From Rhyacophila brunnea (taxonomy: Eukaryota; Arthropoda; Insecta; Trichoptera; Rhyacophilidae): a DNA stretch of 64,000 bases. A program made the translations under genes and the position numbers. The notes under the pieces are model-generated. The model did no database searches. It saw only the letters and a program-made list of their open reading frames with translations, and was not told where the DNA came from. This document shows, one piece after another, positions 11,807 to 24,367 of this stretch. Each line of letters opens with the position of its first letter. Position 1 is the first letter of the stretch. The stretch is taken from the NCBI GenBank assembly GCA_022495005.1, contig JAGYXB010000693.1, forward strand, positions 903,478 through 967,477. The letters are read 5' to 3'.

Positions 11807-12339
11807 TCATGTTCCCAATTTATTCCCGTACATTTTTGAGGTTTTCATCTTCCCACAATATAGTTCTCCTTCTTCGATGGCGCTACAGCTCAAGTCGAGC
11901 CCTGGCCTCCTCCACCGCCGTCCTCCACCGCCGTCCTCCAGCCGGAACGGTCCTCCGCACGTCTTTTCCAGTTCATGATTTTTAGCAGCTGGTTGGCATC
12001 TTTGTAATGTTATCACCCCATCGTGTGCGTGGCTTTCCCACTGGCCTTTTCCCCCCTGGGTTTCCTTCTAGGATTTTCTTCGGTATCCGTGACTCAGGCA
12101 TGCATGCGCTGGACATGGCCTGCCCAGTTAAGCCTCTGCAGTTTTATGAAGGTGAAGAGTTTTGAATTTTGGTATAAGCGGTATAGTTCCGTGTTGTACC
12201 TAATTCTCCACACCCCACACTCATTCATGGGTCCGTATATCCGCCTCAGGATCTTTCTCTCAAAGCAATCCACCACATCAGCTGGTTTCACATTTAGAGT
12301 CCATGACTCGCACTGCGTATGACGGTTTATTTCCCCCAC
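11807..12339 (-). pseudogene. RTE-type non-LTR retrotransposon, C-terminal fragment
   Basis: Minus-strand frames read CESWTLNVK, FERKILRRIYGPM, CGVWRIRYNTELYRLYQNS, then IKLQRLNWAGHVQRM, the characteristic post-RT block of RTE elements. After a frame change comes the remainder to a 3' end near 11807. Frameshifts and 5' truncation make it a fossil. Confidence 0.85.
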
Positions 12340-12603
12340 AGTATAGTTATTTTTTGCAATTATTACGGAACCTAGAAATATATACGATATAATATATAAA
12401 TTAAAAATAATTTTTAGTTGAAATTTATTACATCGGAATAAATTGGCGTATTAAAAAAATGCAATGAATTCAAAAATTAATAGGTTATCTACTTCAGTAA
12501 AAAAAATATGGAAAAAATACCAATAGTTTCCACAACTCAAACACGTGGTAAAGAACCTGTTACTTTCAATAATTACATCTGTTAATTAATACTATAGACC
12601 TGT

Positions 12604-13490
12604 GGCGAGAAGTGGAGGTAGGCTGTTAAGATTCGACATAAATAGTGCACACTAAACTTTGTCAGTCATACTTACCTGTCTTCATTGAACTTTGAATACA
12701 ATTTGGAGAGGGTGCTTGTTATTTTTTTTTTAATTCAATCAGATCCTGCTTTAGTCAAACCACAGTATTTTATGTCCGACAAAAACAGTGCATACTTTTT
12801 CAGTCATAATTATTTGTTTTCGTTGGACCAAGAATACATGGTGATTGATGTTGGTTAGTTTTTTTTAAATTCATTAAGCCCTGCCTATACAAAATCACAT
12901 ATTTTATAGATAAACGAATATTTCTTGACAATATGTGTTGTACTGTTATCATGGTCCCCACAAGGTGGGGGGCTGACATCGTTCTAGTCTGGGGGCCCGG
13001 GCTCAGGAGGGGCCCGGCGAGGCCAGTCGACCAGATAAGTGAGATACACACGCAGCACAAATTTGCTTTAATAGTAAAAAAAAGTCGCCCTTAAAAAGTT
13101 TTCCTTCGATAATCTTATTATTTTAAACTATATGGTTACACGATACAATTTTTAATTGTGTATCGACACTCGACAACTCCTTAATTCAAATGAATGCATT
13201 AAAATATACAACAAAATACACTTAACATACACATTAATTTTACCGCGTACACCATTTGGAAAACGCTACTGTAGATCATCACACCGCCTTTATCCTTAAA
13301 TATAGGTAGGGGGCCCGCCAAAGATCCATGGCATGGGGGCCCGGTTCAGGATGTGGGGGCCATGACTGTTGTACACGATGTGTTGGATTAGGTGGGGTTT
13401 AATTGAATTTTAAAATCTAACAAGCACTATTTAAACATTGTAGTCTTACTTCAATGAAAATAAATTCGTTTGACTGACAAAGTTAATTAA
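12604..13490 (+). mobile_element. hAT-like element, family (T/C)AGTGGCGAAAGGTG, copy 2 (decayed)
   Basis: The left part follows 7987-8767 (GTGGCGAGAAGTGGAGGTAG, then the block around AATAGTGCACACTAA), and the right part resumes at about 13380-13490 (GACTGACAAAGTTA). The middle is interrupted by a later hAT MITE at 12950-13364. The terminal right TIR is not recognisable. Confidence 0.7.
12950..13364 (+). mobile_element. hAT-like MITE, family CATGGCCCCCACA, nested copy
   Basis: Ends CATGGTCCCCACA and TGTGGGGGCCATG; octamers ACTGTTAT (12942-12949) and ACTGTTGT (13365-13372) are the TSD with one mismatch. Inserted into the older hAT copy 12604-13490. Confidence 0.88.
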
Positions 13491-15666
13491 ATAATTGAGA
13501 TCTGGATCACAGGAATCCGATGACAGCTACATTATATAAAAAATACATACCTACGTATTATTCGTAATTAGTAGGTAGGTACATAATATCACATGTTAGT
13601 TTCAACCATGTGGTATTATAATTATTATTATACATACATGTTTTATTCTCTCAAAAACATTTGAACACACAAAAACGATTTGATATTTGGCTGAGCTATA
13701 AACATTTCAAGATTAAGTTGTAATTGATAGTGTTCCACTTCTTAAATTTTCAAGGTTTTTTAATTCAACCAGATAGTAGATACTATTCTATAATCAACGT
13801 GGGAAGGAGTGGGGGGATTTGTAATTCTGTGGATCGCCAATAAGATGTCCGCAGCCATGATGTGATGGTAAGAGTAGGTACAGTTAGTATAAGGTAGTAT
13901 TACTTACTTATTTACGCATAGGTCATTCTTGTAGCATAATCACAGGGTCTCGATATTATATATTTACAAAGATGACATTTGAATATTAATTAATTTTTTT
14001 AATGAGATGCTAGGTTAACGGTTATACGTCAAATCGGACGTAACCTATTCAATTGTCCGTGTTGGCACCCGGACGGCAACCGCCATTGGCGCATACCTGG
14101 TAAAGAATATAAGAGTAGAGTTTCTTCAATGCATTTGGTATTTATAATTTTGTATATTAAAATATAGAATCTCTCCAATTATACGACACCATTACTTAGA
14201 TGGCGTGAACCAGAACGAAAGTTTCACCCTTCGTTTTTTATTAAGATAAAGACCCTCCCTGCAAGGGGATGTAAAAAAAGAACAAGAGAAAAACAATAAA
14301 CAAACACAGTTCTCGTCCTAGACGGTTGCAGTATTGCCGAAGACTTAAATTATTTAAATTGTATCTCATCTGCTGTAAAGTAAGTCATTTTGGATATTAT
14401 GTGATTAGGCCATATTATTATTCAATTTTTATGTACATGTATTTGCAGAGTATTGAGCAATCGTTCCCAACCAGTAAGCAAAACTTCGTTACATGTTGGG
14501 AAGTACAATTGAAAACATTTTTGGTAATACAGTAAAAAAAGTTTCTACGTGATATATTTTAAACGATGAAGCATTTTTAAATTTAGAGATTTTATAAATT
14601 ATGACGTGATGGTTTTTAATGAAATACTTAGCAACAGTTTTACTATTGAAACAATTATTATTAGTGTACTAGTGTATAGCAACATACCCAGCGCTAGGAA
14701 TGGAACATTTTACGAACCGGAGCGCTAAATAATTTTCCAAAAATATTAACATAGTTATCTAATTTTATGTATATTTTATAACAATAAGTGTGTTAGATTT
14801 TTCGTTATATGAGCTCAGATGGCCAACATATTTTTTCCACGAGACGGAGCGGAAATGTTTTCGATTTCATGAACCCGAACGGCGCTTCGGTGCGCTCCAG
14901 TCCATTTCGAGCCCTGAACATACCACGAATAAATTGAGTAGTTTAGTAATGATTGTCGCCACCTACTATGCACTGTTTCTTTTGTTTCTCCCAAAACATT
15001 TAAAATTCACGCGCTTACGTATAGTATCCTCCAAATAACTTTGCAATTGCACACATTGTCAAGATTTGTGTGTAATACGCACTCCGTATTAGTGTATTAG
15101 TAAATGCCAGGCGCTTGATTGGATGATTTCATCAAATAAATCAAAATAATTAAAAAAAAAATCTATTCCAAATTGCATGGTTAAAATAAAATAATTAATT
15201 GCTTTATTGATATACCTACTTGTGTTTTATATCAACATATATCGAATCTGGAGTTGGCTGATATGTAATCGTTGGTTTCTTTGGCCATCCACGAGAGCAT
15301 CCGCCTCCAGCACCATATTTCAAATAAATCCAGCCTCTCTTGAATTAACCGTTCAAAGTCTTACTTATATCGACTTTACAGAGATTATTAATTAATAATA
15401 CATCAAAGCGGCATAATATAATATACCCACTAGCTGAAGTATTTGGCATCGCATGAGGTCGCTTCATTGATCATTTATACATTCATAACAATGACAATTT
15501 ATTACATTCTTTAAAATTAAAATTAATCTGTATCTAGGCATACAACATGTTAAAATGAAAATAATTCTGACAGCCAAGTCAATCAAAAGAAATTAAAATG
15601 TGACGTGAAAATTCAAATATGGAACTGTCAGGAAAGGTAATTTGAACAAATAATTTTTGTATTTTA
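13491..15666. other. 2.2 kb with no recognised gene or element
   Basis: Frames such as 14326-14535 and 14790-15038 (+) lack recognisable motifs. A small GC-richer patch at about 14035-14100 has no family match. No TIR pair found. Confidence 0.45.
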
Positions 15667-16300
15667 CCACGATTTTATTAGCTCGTATTCTTCTTCCACT
15701 ACATTTTTTTTCTTATTTGTCCAAGATTTGTATTGGACGATTGAAGATTTTCAACTAACTTCCCGAGTAGCTAGACATTTGAAACTTTTAGAATATATCA
15801 TAACACGACGACAATGCATTATTTTAATACTTTTAGCCATTTTTAAGCAGAATTGAATTCATTTTCAGTTAATTCTGTTTTGTATGAAAAGTTATTTCGG
15901 AAAAAAATCGTAAAAAGTAAAACACTATTGATTCGTATTGAGAATCTCAATACGATGATCTGTAAGCGCATCCTGAAGTGATCAGGATGGAGAGGGATGG
16001 AGACCGCATTGGCGCCCCACCTCACCAACGCGGCCACCGTTCACAGTTTAAGGAAGGGCGGTGAGCACTTCTTCACCTAATAGCATCCAACCTCACTATC
16101 ATTGGTTGCTAAGGGGGTCCTAGCAACTAAATTATTAATAAATATAAACGTGTGTTACTATGGAAATCAATATGAAATGTCAAAATGACATTTCAGTATT
16201 CTATATTTATTCAGTATTTTTATCAAGTACAAAAAAAAGTATTTATTAATACATAGAATTGTCAAGTTTATATGATTCAACAGAAAATTTAAAATCGTGG
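15667..16300 (-). mobile_element. Tc1/mariner-like MITE, family CAACGTTTTT, long reverse copy
   Basis: Reverse-oriented copy: TA flank at 15665-15666, mutated end CCACGATTTT on the left, and AAAATCGTGG followed by TA on the right. Between the usual halves lies an extra ~200 bp (about 15903-16100) containing the palindrome ATTGAGAATCTCAAT and a GC-rich part, absent from the other copies. This may be a longer family version or a secondary insertion. Confidence 0.75.
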
Positions 16301-17174
16301 TATATAAAAAGTTCTTTTTATCATGTTATTATTTTATAATTATGTAGATGTGATATGTCACATATATTTTCACTTTTTTAATATAGGTATTAATTTTCAT
16401 ACATTATATAAATTGGAAAGATAATAGATCATATCAGAAGGTTGAGCAATGTCTGTGTTTAAATGATAATTGTTTTAATACATACCTACCTAACTATTTA
16501 TAACTTTGTGTAACCTTTTAAAATTGAGATTAAAAATTTGCAGCAGTCTTGGAGTGTTAAATAAATAGTGAAACTAAAGCCGGTAACGTTTTAAATGGAT
16601 TATTTTAATTAATTAACTACTTATGTAAGCAAATACTGAGAAATTTAATTAGATTTTTGTGTACTTTTGGTGGAAAATAATCTTGAATGCCTTGCCTACT
16701 ATAATAATTATATTTGTATGTTATAATTAATGAAATAATATATGCAGTAACGGAATTAGTCATTCTGGGAGCCCGATAGAAAAAAAAATGTAGTTGCCTG
16801 TTTCTCAATTTAAAAAATCGGTGTGTGTACTTATGTACGCGCGTTAGAAGTTATACTTCTTTGGCGTAACGAAACAAAAACAAAACTTGTGATAAACTAG
16901 ATTCTTTGACTAGCTCTTAATTATCTTGTTAAATTACATACTCAAGAAAAAGGACCGCTTATTGGAACGCCATTGATTTATTTCTATACATTTTAACTTA
17001 TATTACTACATTATATAATGGTTTATCGTTGTTTTTATTTTTAAAGTACCAACTGTTACTCTGACGTTTAATCGTTTGATTGCGTAAGGAATTGCAAATG
17101 GCCGACAATAATAAATTCGCTGCCTAGGCAACGGAACAATTCTAAACTATAATATTATAATCCTCACGATCGCA
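16301..17174. other. unassigned AT-rich stretch
   Basis: A minus frame at 16617-16808 has no motif. Nothing recognised. Confidence 0.45.
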
Positions 17175-17252
17175 GTACCATACCGTGGCAAAGGTAGTGC
17201 GTTCGGCTGATAACCGAACAATCGGTGGTTCGAATCCAATCGAGTCCGTTTT
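17175..17252 (+). mobile_element. tRNA-like sequence (SINE head or decayed tRNA)
   Basis: Shows a D-arm-like GTGGCAAAGGTAGTGC, an anticodon stem-loop TTCGG-CTGATAA-CCGAA (anticodon position GAT, Ile-like) and a B box GGTGGTTCGAATCC, followed by a T run at ~17248. The T stem pairs poorly and no acceptor stem is evident, so a functional tRNA is unlikely. Confidence 0.55.
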
Positions 17253-18007
17253 TTTCGTGTGAAAAAATAAATTATGTGTTACATGTCACACGCCAAAAAT
17301 ACACTCGATCTGATTTCCCAAACGTAACCACAGAACAGATAATAAATAGAATACCGATGGGCTATATTCAATACGCCGCATGTTGATGCAGGCTTTTTGA
17401 ATGTGTGAGTGTCCTACGAAAATGAAGCACGCATTATGCACGTGTAATAGTGTGTGTAATACACCCACATTAAATGAGCGTACATGCATAAACCGATAGC
17501 AGATTTCAGTATTCGACGTACAACGTATTTTTGACAAGTGTGTAAGTTTTACCCGGATTCTTCCTTACTCGAGACGGTTACCTGCTATCGCCTTACCCGT
17601 AAGGTATTTCAGTTCCCATTATTTCTGAGTTCCCTGAGTATAACTTTACGTTCTACGTTCACACTATGAATTATTAAAAAATCGTTATGGTGCTTTTAAA
17701 TGAATTTAACAAACTACATTTGAATGAAAAAAATTGCCAAAAATACGGCGTAGGTATCTATTAATAAGAATTGAAGAAAATATTGAAAGTTTATTTTTTA
17801 ATTACAAGATAAATAAATTACGTACCTATTGCTTATTAAGTAAAGTTATAGGTGCGGAGCCGTCTTCTATCCAAAGGTTGGCGACCAACATGCAGTACAA
17901 CACAATCAAGCTCCTCAGCGCATTGAATATTGAGCCACTTACGGAGGGAAGAGAATCTCCTTCTATTATAAGTTGGAATAAATCATAATTATCATTATAG
18001 AAAATGG
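17253..18007. other. unassigned
   Basis: The frames at 17286-17537 (-) and 17734-17988 (+) have no family resemblance. The segment 17862-17965 is slightly GC-richer but has frames on both strands and no motif. Confidence 0.4.
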
Positions 18008-18997
18008 CTACATGTAAATTGTACGTAAAACATTTCACGGTAGCACAGTTCGCCGTGAGCTTTCTATCGGAAAGAGATGACTGTATTCAATATTTTTTTG
18101 TGTCTTGTTCATCCTAACTTTATTACTACAATATAAAACCAAGAAAATACCAACTCCGTATATTATTCATCATTCCCGAACATACCACGTCACACACACA
18201 CATCAAGCAACCTTCGGCATAACATTGGGGGTAAGAACAACACTACGTTGACCGTATAGGCGTATACTATACGGTCTCCAATTTTATTAGATTCAATATG
18301 AACATTAATTCAATTTTCATAGCCGATTTTGGCAAAATTCATCAATTCAAGAATGAAAACCTAACCTAACCTAACAAATAATCCAGTATATCGATTATTT
18401 TCAAAAATTGTTTACCGCTGGCTTCCTGTAAACCGAAAAGAACCGTGTTTTATTTAGACATGAATTTTATCTCAGTACTATACGACTCAAAGAAGTTGGA
18501 CGGTCTTTAACTCATTTAGTGCTGACACCGTGACGTTTGAATTAGGCCATTAGATATAATTAACATGATATTTAAATGTGGTACTTAATTAAAAATATTA
18601 ACTAACAGGTCAGCAATGACTGTGTTAATATACGACCATTTATGTTTCTAATACAACATTTCACGGCGAACTGCATACGTACAAATTTCCTGGCACGGTA
18701 GAAAATATGGCCAAAGTATGCAGCTTTTCTGGGCTTGATAGTGGCTATAAGTTATCTTGTCTCATTGGCTATCAGTATCAAATTGCTGTGTTTGCTAACT
18801 TTCACCATGAAACGTAGTTAATTGTCGACGGTCTATTGTTTTCTATAAAATTTAAAAAAAAAAGAAATCGGTCATATACGACACATTATTTTAAAATAAT
18901 CACATCGTCGATATAATATAGAAAGCTAACTAATAATTATTAGTATTAGAGTGTGGTGAAGTTAAATAATGACAAGATAAAAAGAACTTTTTATATA

Positions 18998-19428
18998 TAA
19001 CGTTTTTATATTTTCTGTTGAATTATTATGCTCAATATGCTCAAACTTGTAGTTGATATGAAGTAAATAAAAACAAACAAATAATATAGAATACTGAAAT
19101 GTCATTTCTCATTCATTCCATGGTAACGCACGTATATATTAATAATTTAGTTGCTAGGACCACCCACTTAACAACCAATAATAGTGGATTGGATTACGAA
19201 TTTCTTCCGAAATAACTTTTCATATAAAACAGAATTAACTGAAAATGATTTCAATTCTACTTAAAGATGGCTAAAAGTATTAAAAGAATGCATTGGCATC
19301 GTGTTCTGATATATTTTAAAAGTTTCAAATGTCTTGCTAGTCGGGAAGTTAGTTAAAAATCGATTGCAAAATTTGTACTGGATAAACAACCAACGGACAA
19401 ACAAGAATACGAGCTAATAAAAACGTTG
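18998..19428 (+). mobile_element. Tc1/mariner-like MITE, family CAACGTTTTT, copy
   Basis: Ends TAACGTTTTT and AAAACGTTG with TA flanks. Slightly longer internally than copy 1 because of an extra segment near 19180-19200 that also occurs in the long reverse copy at 15667-16300. Nested in the inverted-repeat structure. Confidence 0.75.
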
Positions 19429-20369
19429 TAAAATGAAATTAGAATGATTATAAAACAAATGAATAGTGAATCATGGACAAATTTAAAAATGACAGTGGTA
19501 CATTCCACGTTTTACTATTTGCGTTTTTTCTTTTCTAATTCTAGACTTATTCGAGATTTTACAATTTCATACCAAGTCCCAACTGGAGTGAGTAATAATC
19601 GAAGGGGTAGAATTTCGCGGTGATTGTTAATCCAAGATGGATCCGAAAATTATATATTATTATGGTTAACCAAAAATATTAATATAAGGCACGTTTTCAC
19701 GAGTTAATATTACCCATTGTATAGTACCAATATACATATAATATGTAACATGTATGTACATGTAATGTCATTTTAACCGGACATCATCTGTTCTGAGCAT
19801 AATTAAAATATTAGATTGGTATGTAAATTATTGAGTAGATCCAAAATAACGTTGTTTATTTCAAGTAAAGAAAAAACTGTGCAATCGTGTCTAATTAGAG
19901 CTTGTGATTTATCGACTATTTCGTATCTCCAAGATTCGACAATTCTCGAATTTAAGAATATTGTTTCTTGAGAATTCGAGATTGATTTATTGTTTTCTCG
20001 AGAAAAATCATCATTTCTATTCTAGCTTTTTGATGGCCGATTTTTTTTTGTTCAAGATAATCAGTTAGGAGGTTTTTTCCCGTTTCAGATTCTTTTTCTT
20101 ATTTTTTTCTTAATACAAATCTATCTAATTCTAGAGATTCTCATTGATGATTGATTTCTAAATATTTATTTCTCGAGACTTGAAAAATATCTTTTCTCAT
20201 TATTTCTTGATAATTCTTTAGAGGTGAAATAACGATACAGTCTGATATAATTTATATTATGTATTAATCAAGAGTATAGTAGTCAGATAGAACCGCGGAG
20301 TAGTGTGGTGAGTTGAGTTTTGGGCAGAGAGACGCCTATATCCAACGGTTATCGATATCGGTCGTACGC

Positions 20370-20580
20370 TCAAGACTGAGGATCGTGACCAATTGTTAAT
20401 TTTGCCATCCTTTGAGCGATCAAGATTTTCCATCCATCTCTATCTTCCGCTTCTCTCAGGGCAGAACAAATGGTATCCCCAGTCAGCTTTTTCACTTGGT
20501 CGCTCCAGCGCGCAGACGCTCTTCCTCTTCTTCGCCTTCCCTGGAGGCCACCCAAAACCACCATTTTCTCCAGGTAAAAT
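20370..20580 (-). pseudogene. non-LTR retrotransposon 3' end fragment
   Basis: Minus strand encodes the last residues of an RTE/Jockey-type ORF2: MVVLGGLQGRRRRGRASARW, then SDQVKKLTGDTICSALREAE and DRDGWKILIAQRM. Only ~65 residues survive. Confidence 0.75.
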
Positions 20581-21481
20581 CATTTCTTAGCTATCAAAGC
20601 CGGTAGATTTAAATATTTTTGGCTCCATTATTCGGAGGCATTTATAAAATAATTGATTATCTCTGATTGACTATTATTTTTTAGCCGCTCGTCGACTCAT
20701 AAAATCCCGCTAACAATGGATACACATTTAATAAAACAGTTACATTGTTAGATTACAGTGGCACCATTTCACCATGAATATGCGCAGATGTGATTTCTTT
20801 TTTTGCGCAGGAATTAGGTAGAGCTAATACGAGACCGTATAGTATACGCCTATACGGTCAACGTAGTGTTCTTTTTACTCCCGATGTCATGTTTAATCAT
20901 CGAAGGTTGCTTCATGTGTGTGTGTGTGTGTGACGTGGTATGTTCGGGCATGATGAATAATTGGTATTTTCTTGGTTTTATATTGTAGTTATTACAAGAC
21001 ACAAAGAAATGACTGTCACATTGATTTAAGTTTGAGTTGAAAGGTTCACATTGATTTGGGATTTAGATACGGTGCGAGACACAACAGTGGGGTTGTCGAC
21101 TACATTGTAGGAAGGCCGAAATACAACTGTTTACATTTCCGTTTTGCGTTATTGTCTATGGTCTATCAATGGTCATATACAACAACATGACAGTTGTTGA
21201 GTTGTATACAAAACCTCTACAAGCTCACGGCGAACTGTGCCACGGTGAAACGTTTTACGTACAATATTTACATGTAACCGAGCTAATGTGCTATTATTTT
21301 AATAATCGAATGTACCTACTTACATTTTTAGTCTACTGTATTGCTTTCTATTGCTCGGCACCACTCTGATTTTATCTTATTTCGTGCCAAAACAATCATA
21401 CCAAACGGTAATGTGGTGTATTTAATTTTATATAAATAGCTATAAATAATTACAAGATAAAATGAACTTTTTATATACTTA

Positions 21482-21863
21482 CAACGTTTTTAAATTTTCT
21501 GTTGAATCATATAAACTTGACTTGACTAGCTTAAACGATCAAAAAAATTTGTACTTGATAGAAATACTGAATAATGAAATGTCATTTCATATCGATTTCC
21601 ATATTAACGCACGTATATATTAATAATTAAGTTGCTAGGACCCCTAGCAACCAATAATGGTATCGAAATAACTTTTCATACAAAACAGAATTAACTGAAA
21701 ATGCATTAAATTCTACTTAAAAATGCATTGGCATCGTGTTCTGATATATCCTAAAAGTTTGAAATGTCTAGCTAGTCGGAAAGTTACTTAAAAATCGATT
21801 GCAAGATTTGTACCGGACAAACAACCACCGGACAAATAAGAATACGAGCTAAGAAAAACGTTG
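21482..21863 (+). mobile_element. Tc1/mariner-like MITE, family CAACGTTTTT, copy
   Basis: Perfect termini CAACGTTTTT and AAAAACGTTG; TA follows on the right, and TA precedes on the left (TTACAACG). Slightly deleted internally relative to copy 1. Confidence 0.8.
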
Positions 21864-22498
21864 TAAAATAAAATTACGTAAGGTTAGGTTAGGTTAGATG
21901 AGATTAAAATTTAATCGACATGTCAAACGATGTACACGTGTTTATAAAAAAAATGTCAGTAGGTTAGAACTACTTAGGTGTGGTCAGGCGAAAGTTGCAA
22001 GTGAAAATTTTATATTTAAAAATTAAGGGGTGTGTTTTCAATATTTTGAGGGTTTGTGAAAGAAGTGATATTTCTACTACGGCATCTGTAAGTGCAGCAG
22101 AGAAATGGTGAAATGCTTACTGCAATCAGCGAATTGCATCAAGCGAGAAGCGCAGCGATTATGAGGCAAATGAGTCCTCACCCTTCTCCCATTCCGCACT
22201 CCTAGCCTCATCAAGTTTTACCAAGGTATTATCTAATATGAATGAGAGAATATAAGATTCAGGCCACACGAATGACATTTAATATATATTTAAGATATAA
22301 CTATAAGTAATACGTGAAGTTAACTTATTTATTAATTATAAGCATTAATTTTTGTCCATGAGCGGAACACGTAGGTAATATTTATTGAATATCTTAAGGC
22401 TGTATATTAGTAATATTAATACTATCGACCGAAGGTACTTGATGGAATTTGTATTTAAATTCTAATAATATTATTGAAGAAAAATAGGGCTGCAGGTA
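21864..22498. other. unassigned, with a short dispersed repeat
   Basis: A few GGTTA units lie at 21880-21897. The stretch 22405-22465 (containing CGACCGAAGGTACTTGATGG) recurs in reverse at 52375-52435 downstream of a hammerhead-like motif, so it is the end of an unidentified repeat. Otherwise nothing. Confidence 0.5.
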
Positions 22499-22608
22499 AC
22501 TTTTTTTTTACTATTAAAGCAAATTTGTGATATGCGTTTATCTCACTTATCTGGTCGACTCGCCTCGCCGGGCCCCTCCTGAGCTAGAGCCCTGTCAGCC
22601 CCCCCTTG
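22499..22608 (-). mobile_element. hAT-like MITE, family CATGGCCCCCACA, truncated
   Basis: Matches the GC-rich end of the family in reverse (CTGGTCGACTCGCC, then GCCCTGTCAGCCCCCC) but stops before the terminus. Confidence 0.7.
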
Positions 22609-23515
22609 AAAGGGATATGCAGTTATATTATATATATATTGTATATGTAATGTAGGAGGCGGTTGGAACGCCTCGGGAAGCAATCGCGAGTGGTTGTCCC
22701 ACTGCACCAGTAACGTCATGCATCGCATAATATTAAATTATGATGTATTTATTTTGAAAAGCTAATTTTTACATTTTATTTTTAATTTTGAGAAAATATT
22801 CTGCCAACTAACTTATTATCTTATCCTATCTGGTATATTATTTGATAATGACAGTTGGAAATGAATTGCCAAAATCATCGCCGACTTCCGATGATGGATA
22901 CATATAAGACACAAATAGAATATATTTTGCATACTAATTTTATATGGTTTCATAGCTTAATGGTTTTATAAAATGTCAATTATCGAAATGAAGTTAAGCT
23001 TAGAAAAAAATACATCTTTAATTTTGATCAAGTGGCGCTGGCGAACGAAGAAAATGTCTTTCCTTGGGAAATCCCCGGCAAAAGAAAGCAGTGCCCGCTT
23101 ACTGCTGCGAGTAAAAGCAATGGAAACTCTAAACGTTTTTCCGATAGTTTCCCTATTGAAAAGTTTAAGAGAAGTTTTACCTCTTGCGCTGGGAGTAAAA
23201 ACAGATTTGATGGCCGGAGGAGAGGACACTGATACTCCACGTGTTTCTGCGACAAATACCTGACCAGTACCGGACATAGTTAGTCGTTATAATTAATATA
23301 TTATTATATAAACAAGATTTAAAAATGTTAGATTCTTATTATTAAAAAAAAATGGGGAAAAACTCAGTAGGTACCCAGCGTACACAAATCCAATATTGAA
23401 TATTCGAAGATTTATTGAAAATTTGGTAAATATGGCAACACTGTTGTAACCGCTAGCTCAAAATGGAGGTCGGAAAGAAATTCACTAACAAAATGATTGA
23501 TTGTATTAAATACTA
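22609..23515. other. unassigned; GC-richer segment at 23020-23265
   Basis: The 23020-23265 segment is clearly less AT-rich than its surroundings and is open in several frames on both strands, which argues for composition rather than one real gene. A coding exon cannot be excluded. No family recognised. Confidence 0.4.
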
Positions 23516-23912
23516 TATCGACCGTGTTTAGGAAAAAGGGCGTAACCCACACAGAACAAATTTACAGGAGAGGCAAAAAACGTTTTTTTGAATGATTTTG
23601 GTTTAATGTTAATAAAAAATAGGCACAGGCATTGGGTGCATGATGATTGATGATTTGGTGTAATATCTTTTTGATCTACTATTAATTAAAGAAGTTATTA
23701 CAGAAAAATCATTAAAATTGAGGGTAAATGCTTTTTTCTTTCAATTAAAACTGAATTAAAGCTCAATGAAAACCTGAATTTAGACAATAAATCGGCATTT
23801 GTGGCTTACTTACTTTTTACAGAACGTGTATTTATTAACGTGTGTTAATATCTAATAAAAGCACTTTTCGAAAAATCGAGGGTTACGCCCTTTTCCCTAA
23901 ACACAGTCGATA
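23516..23912 (+). mobile_element. MITE, family TATCGACCGTG, copy 1 (TA TSD)
   Basis: About 35-bp TIRs: TATCGACCGTGTTTAGGAAA pairs with the reverse of TTTTCCCTAAACACAGTCGA plus TA. Both ends continue into GGGCGTAACCC. Flanked by TA (23514-23515, 23913-23914). 397 bp, non-coding, Tc1/mariner-like. Confidence 0.8.
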
Positions 23913-24367
23913 TAGTAATCGCCACCCAGGTTAAAAATATAAACAAAAGACTAGAAACATAAACATACCAGCCAACATCATATTTATTAGGTTAGGGTAC
24001 ATTGGGTCAAAATAACCCTTTACCTGGAAATTATTCCTCTAAAGAGGAGACTTTCCATAATTATTATGTACCTATAGTGCAGGCTAGTGACCAGTTATAA
24101 CTAATAAATAACAAACCATAAATCAATAGCGTGCATGCAGTGATACGACCGCCTTTTTGAAAAATGGCGGACGATTTTCTGTTATTCACCTATAATAATA
24201 TCATTTCTAGAAATATCTAAAAATATTTCAAATACAATTTTAAGAAAATTAAAAAAATACACATTTTTACGGTTACTGAGCCGTAAGGTGAAGGAAGAGA
24301 TGTAAAAACTTTTTGAATTGAATTTTGAAATTATCCAAGTGACGATTATGTCAAGACACGTTTTAAT
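23913..24367. other. unassigned
   Basis: No frame or element recognised, up to the hAT TSD at 24360-24367. Confidence 0.45.

Larger units (their letters stand above)
18008..21277. repeat. long inverted-repeat structure, arms 18008-18279 and 20831-21277
   Basis: The two arms are inverted copies. They share the outer terminus TTACATGTAAATTGTACGTA (one variant per side), CACAGTTCGCCGTGAGCTT, a block around CCGAACATACCACGTCACAC and the palindromic CCGTATAG-GCGTATACTATACGG. The right arm carries ~180 extra bp (about 21030-21215). The outer terminus resembles that of the fold-back element at 42121-42661. No matching TSD found, so this may be one long-TIR element (Mutator-like?) or two inverted insertions. 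Confidence 0.65.

Noticed and set aside
17175..17252. Functional tRNA-Ile gene
   Set aside because: The anticodon stem-loop and B box are good, but the T stem and acceptor stem do not pair, which fits a SINE head or decayed copy.
19890..20220. Copy of the CTCGAGAATT-rich hAT element at 50797-51343
   Set aside because: Shares TTCTCGAGAA-like motifs but neither terminus nor collinear order is present.
22973..23263. 96-residue plus and 103-residue minus frames treated as a gene
   Set aside because: Both strands are open and no domain is recognisable; listed only as a GC-rich segment.
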